A DNA stretch of 18,838 nt. Source: Monoplex corrugatus (taxonomy: Eukaryota > Mollusca > Gastropoda > Littorinimorpha > Ranellidae). Below are positions 17,675 through 18,838 of this stretch, in pieces. Within the stretch, counting starts at the first letter, position 1, and every line of letters starts with the position of its first letter. Both the position numbers and the translations under genes were made by a program. The stretch lies in NCBI GenBank assembly GCA_030674185.1, contig JAPXFY010000021.1, forward strand, positions 69,240,965 to 69,259,802, in the 5' to 3' direction. The notes under the pieces were generated by a model. It searched no databases. It saw only the letters and a program-made list of their open reading frames with translations, and was not told the origin of the DNA.

Positions 17675-17992
17675 AACCCTTGGACTCCCTCATCCTATCC
17701 ATCAGCATCCTGCACTGCCAACCATGCTGAATAAAGCAAAAACTTAACCCTTTGACCCCTGCACCCTGTCCACCAGCATCCTGCATTGCCAACCATGCTG
17801 AATAAAGCAAAAACTTAACCCTTGGACTCCTGCACCCTGTCCACCAGCATCATGTACTGCCAACCATGCTGAATAAAGCAAAAACTTAACCCTTGGACTC
17901 CCTCACCCTATCCATCAGCTTCCTGCAGGGTGAGGGAATCCAAGGGTTAAGTTTTTGCAGTTGTTGATAGGGTGCGAGAGTCAAACGGTTAA

Positions 17993-18325
17993 CTAATTCC
18001 TGGGTATTTTGATGTTGTCAATTCCTTATATTATATCACAGTGTTCTGTGATTCGGGGTAAAGTGCGATGATGGACCTTTGTTCAGACTTGCCATCTGTG
18101 AGGGATGCTGCTTTGTCTGCCCCTTCTCTCCTCGCCACTCATGTCATATCTCAAGGTGGGTTACTTAAATATGCAGATTTACTTATCAGTATGAAAAGAA
18201 CAACAAAAGTTGGAAGAAAAACAAGCAGTTAATACTGAACAGAAAACACTTACTGTACATATGCACTGAGTAAATGTATGTAATGTAAATATTGTGCTTA
18301 ATACCAACAAAAAAAATAATAAAAG
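17993..18325. other. Unassigned sequence
   Basis: No gene or repeat recognised. It becomes A-rich from about 18200 and ends in a homopolymer-rich stretch before the next SINE head. Confidence 0.5.
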
Positions 18326-18640
18326 AAAATGCGAGCTGGTTGGTTCTTCTGATAGAGCCACGGACTCAGGATCTGGTAACTTGAGTTCAATCCCAGCCTG
18401 CAACATTAAACACTGGCCTGTTGGCTGTCCATGTTAATGTTTCCATCATTCTGGTGGTGTCAGCTTACTGTTTCGAAGGTCACCCTTCACCCTACCTCTT
18501 TCCGGTCCTTGCCAGCGCACAGGATTTTGTGCAGGCTCAGGGAGTCTGCCACATGATTGCTGGCAGATTTGGGTGAAGCACATATGGAACTGTTCGAATG
18601 TCATGAATCCCTCTTGAGCAAACTCCAAATTCCGAACTTA
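18326..18640 (+). mobile_element. tRNA-derived SINE-like copy
   Basis: A-box-like GAGCTGGTTGGTTCTTCTGA (about 18332-18351) and B-box GAGTTCAATCCC (about 18383-18394) are followed by a body ending near GAACTTATAAAAACAAAATA. The piece GCGCACAGGATTTTGTGCAG (18514-18533) weakly recalls the TCATGGGTTTATGTGCTGGC section of the CTGAAA-tailed copies at 6568 and 10738. A-rich flanks on both sides fit a retroposed insertion, but I cannot define a clean target-site duplication. Confidence 0.6.
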
Positions 18641-18838
18641 TAAAAACAAAATAATGAAATAAAACAAATTAAGTAAATACATGTATAAAAAAATTCAAAA
18701 ATCCAATAAGATATTGCAATAAACATTTTCAACATTTCTATTTCTTCTTACAAAAGCAACAAAAAACCTAATTTCTCAAAAAAAGTAACCCTGAGGAAAA
18801 AAAATCAAGAAAATTCAGACTGTTTTCTACGTCTTTCA
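18641..18838. other. AT-rich unassigned end of window
   Basis: Low-GC sequence with several A runs. No feature recognised. Confidence 0.5.

Larger units (their letters stand above)
17142..17992 (+). mobile_element. TTAA-ended palindromic element, long copy with a SINE nested in it
   Basis: Begins TTAACCCTTTGACCCCTGCA and ends GCGAGAGTCAAACGGTTAA. Left part: four direct 71-bp units starting at TTAA 17142, 17673, 17744 and 17815, the first split from the second by the SINE at 17215-17656. A fifth TTAA at 17886 opens the core (CACCCTATCCATCAGCTTCC). The core's right arm is shortened: TGCAG is followed directly by GGTGAGGGAATCCAAGGG. The inner TTAA is at 17947 and the short right unit ends at TTAA 17989-17992. 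Without the SINE and one copy of its target-site duplication it would be about 390 bp. Confidence 0.85.

Overview
This window is repeat-dominated, non-coding eukaryotic DNA. I see no intact host protein gene, no bacterial-type operon and no convincing rRNA or functional tRNA gene. The mix suggests an invertebrate nuclear genome, most likely a mollusc and possibly a gastropod: tRNA-derived SINEs with dispersed 3' bodies, decayed non-LTR (LINE) reverse transcriptase fragments, dense (CA)n, (CT)n and (GGAT)n microsatellites, and kilobase-scale minisatellites. The mollusc assignment rests partly on remembered similarity of one SINE body to SINEs common in gastropod genomes, so it is an inference.

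Layout. 1-927: a 20-bp minisatellite carrying a CACGTG in nearly every unit, decaying into (TG)n and (TGTC)n. 941-3205: a tRNA-type SINE split by about 2 kb of a 13-bp minisatellite that appears to have grown inside it. 3206-4571: a decayed LINE ORF2 fragment, interrupted by the 3' end of another LINE with a visible target-site duplication, then cut off by a TTAA-ended repeat element. 4785-6729: a SINE head, a GA/GACA tract and two further SINE-like segments. 6961-9372: (TG)n-(CG)n, a GGAT array and a 37-bp minisatellite of about 41 units. 9425-10640: the 3' parts of two different LINEs on the minus strand. 10738-14872: a SINE 3' end, CT and CA tracts, a SINE with a TTAA element nested in it, then 37/38-bp and 44-bp minisatellites. 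15138-17992: two more TTAA elements, two more copies of the nested SINE, a 100-N assembly gap and a 35-bp array. 18326-18640: one more SINE-like copy.

The most interesting system is a family of four short non-coding elements (4393-4571, 12575-12767, 15138-15359, 17142-17992). Complete copies start TTAACCCTTTGA or a close variant and end in its inverse, TCAAAGGGTTAA. Each is built from one to four 70-71-bp direct units, a palindromic core, and a shortened inverted right end. Evidence inside the window supports mobility. One copy sits inside a SINE at a TTAA site, and a paralogous SINE shows the site without the element. Another copy has the same SINE family inserted into it with an 18-bp target-site duplication. 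The two families have therefore inserted into each other. The TTAA ends with adjoining CCC/GGG fit a piggyBac-type MITE, but no transposase is present here.

No genes act together here. The window's history is repeated insertion, nesting and tandem expansion. Region 15840-16340 also shows signs of poor assembly beside the gap.
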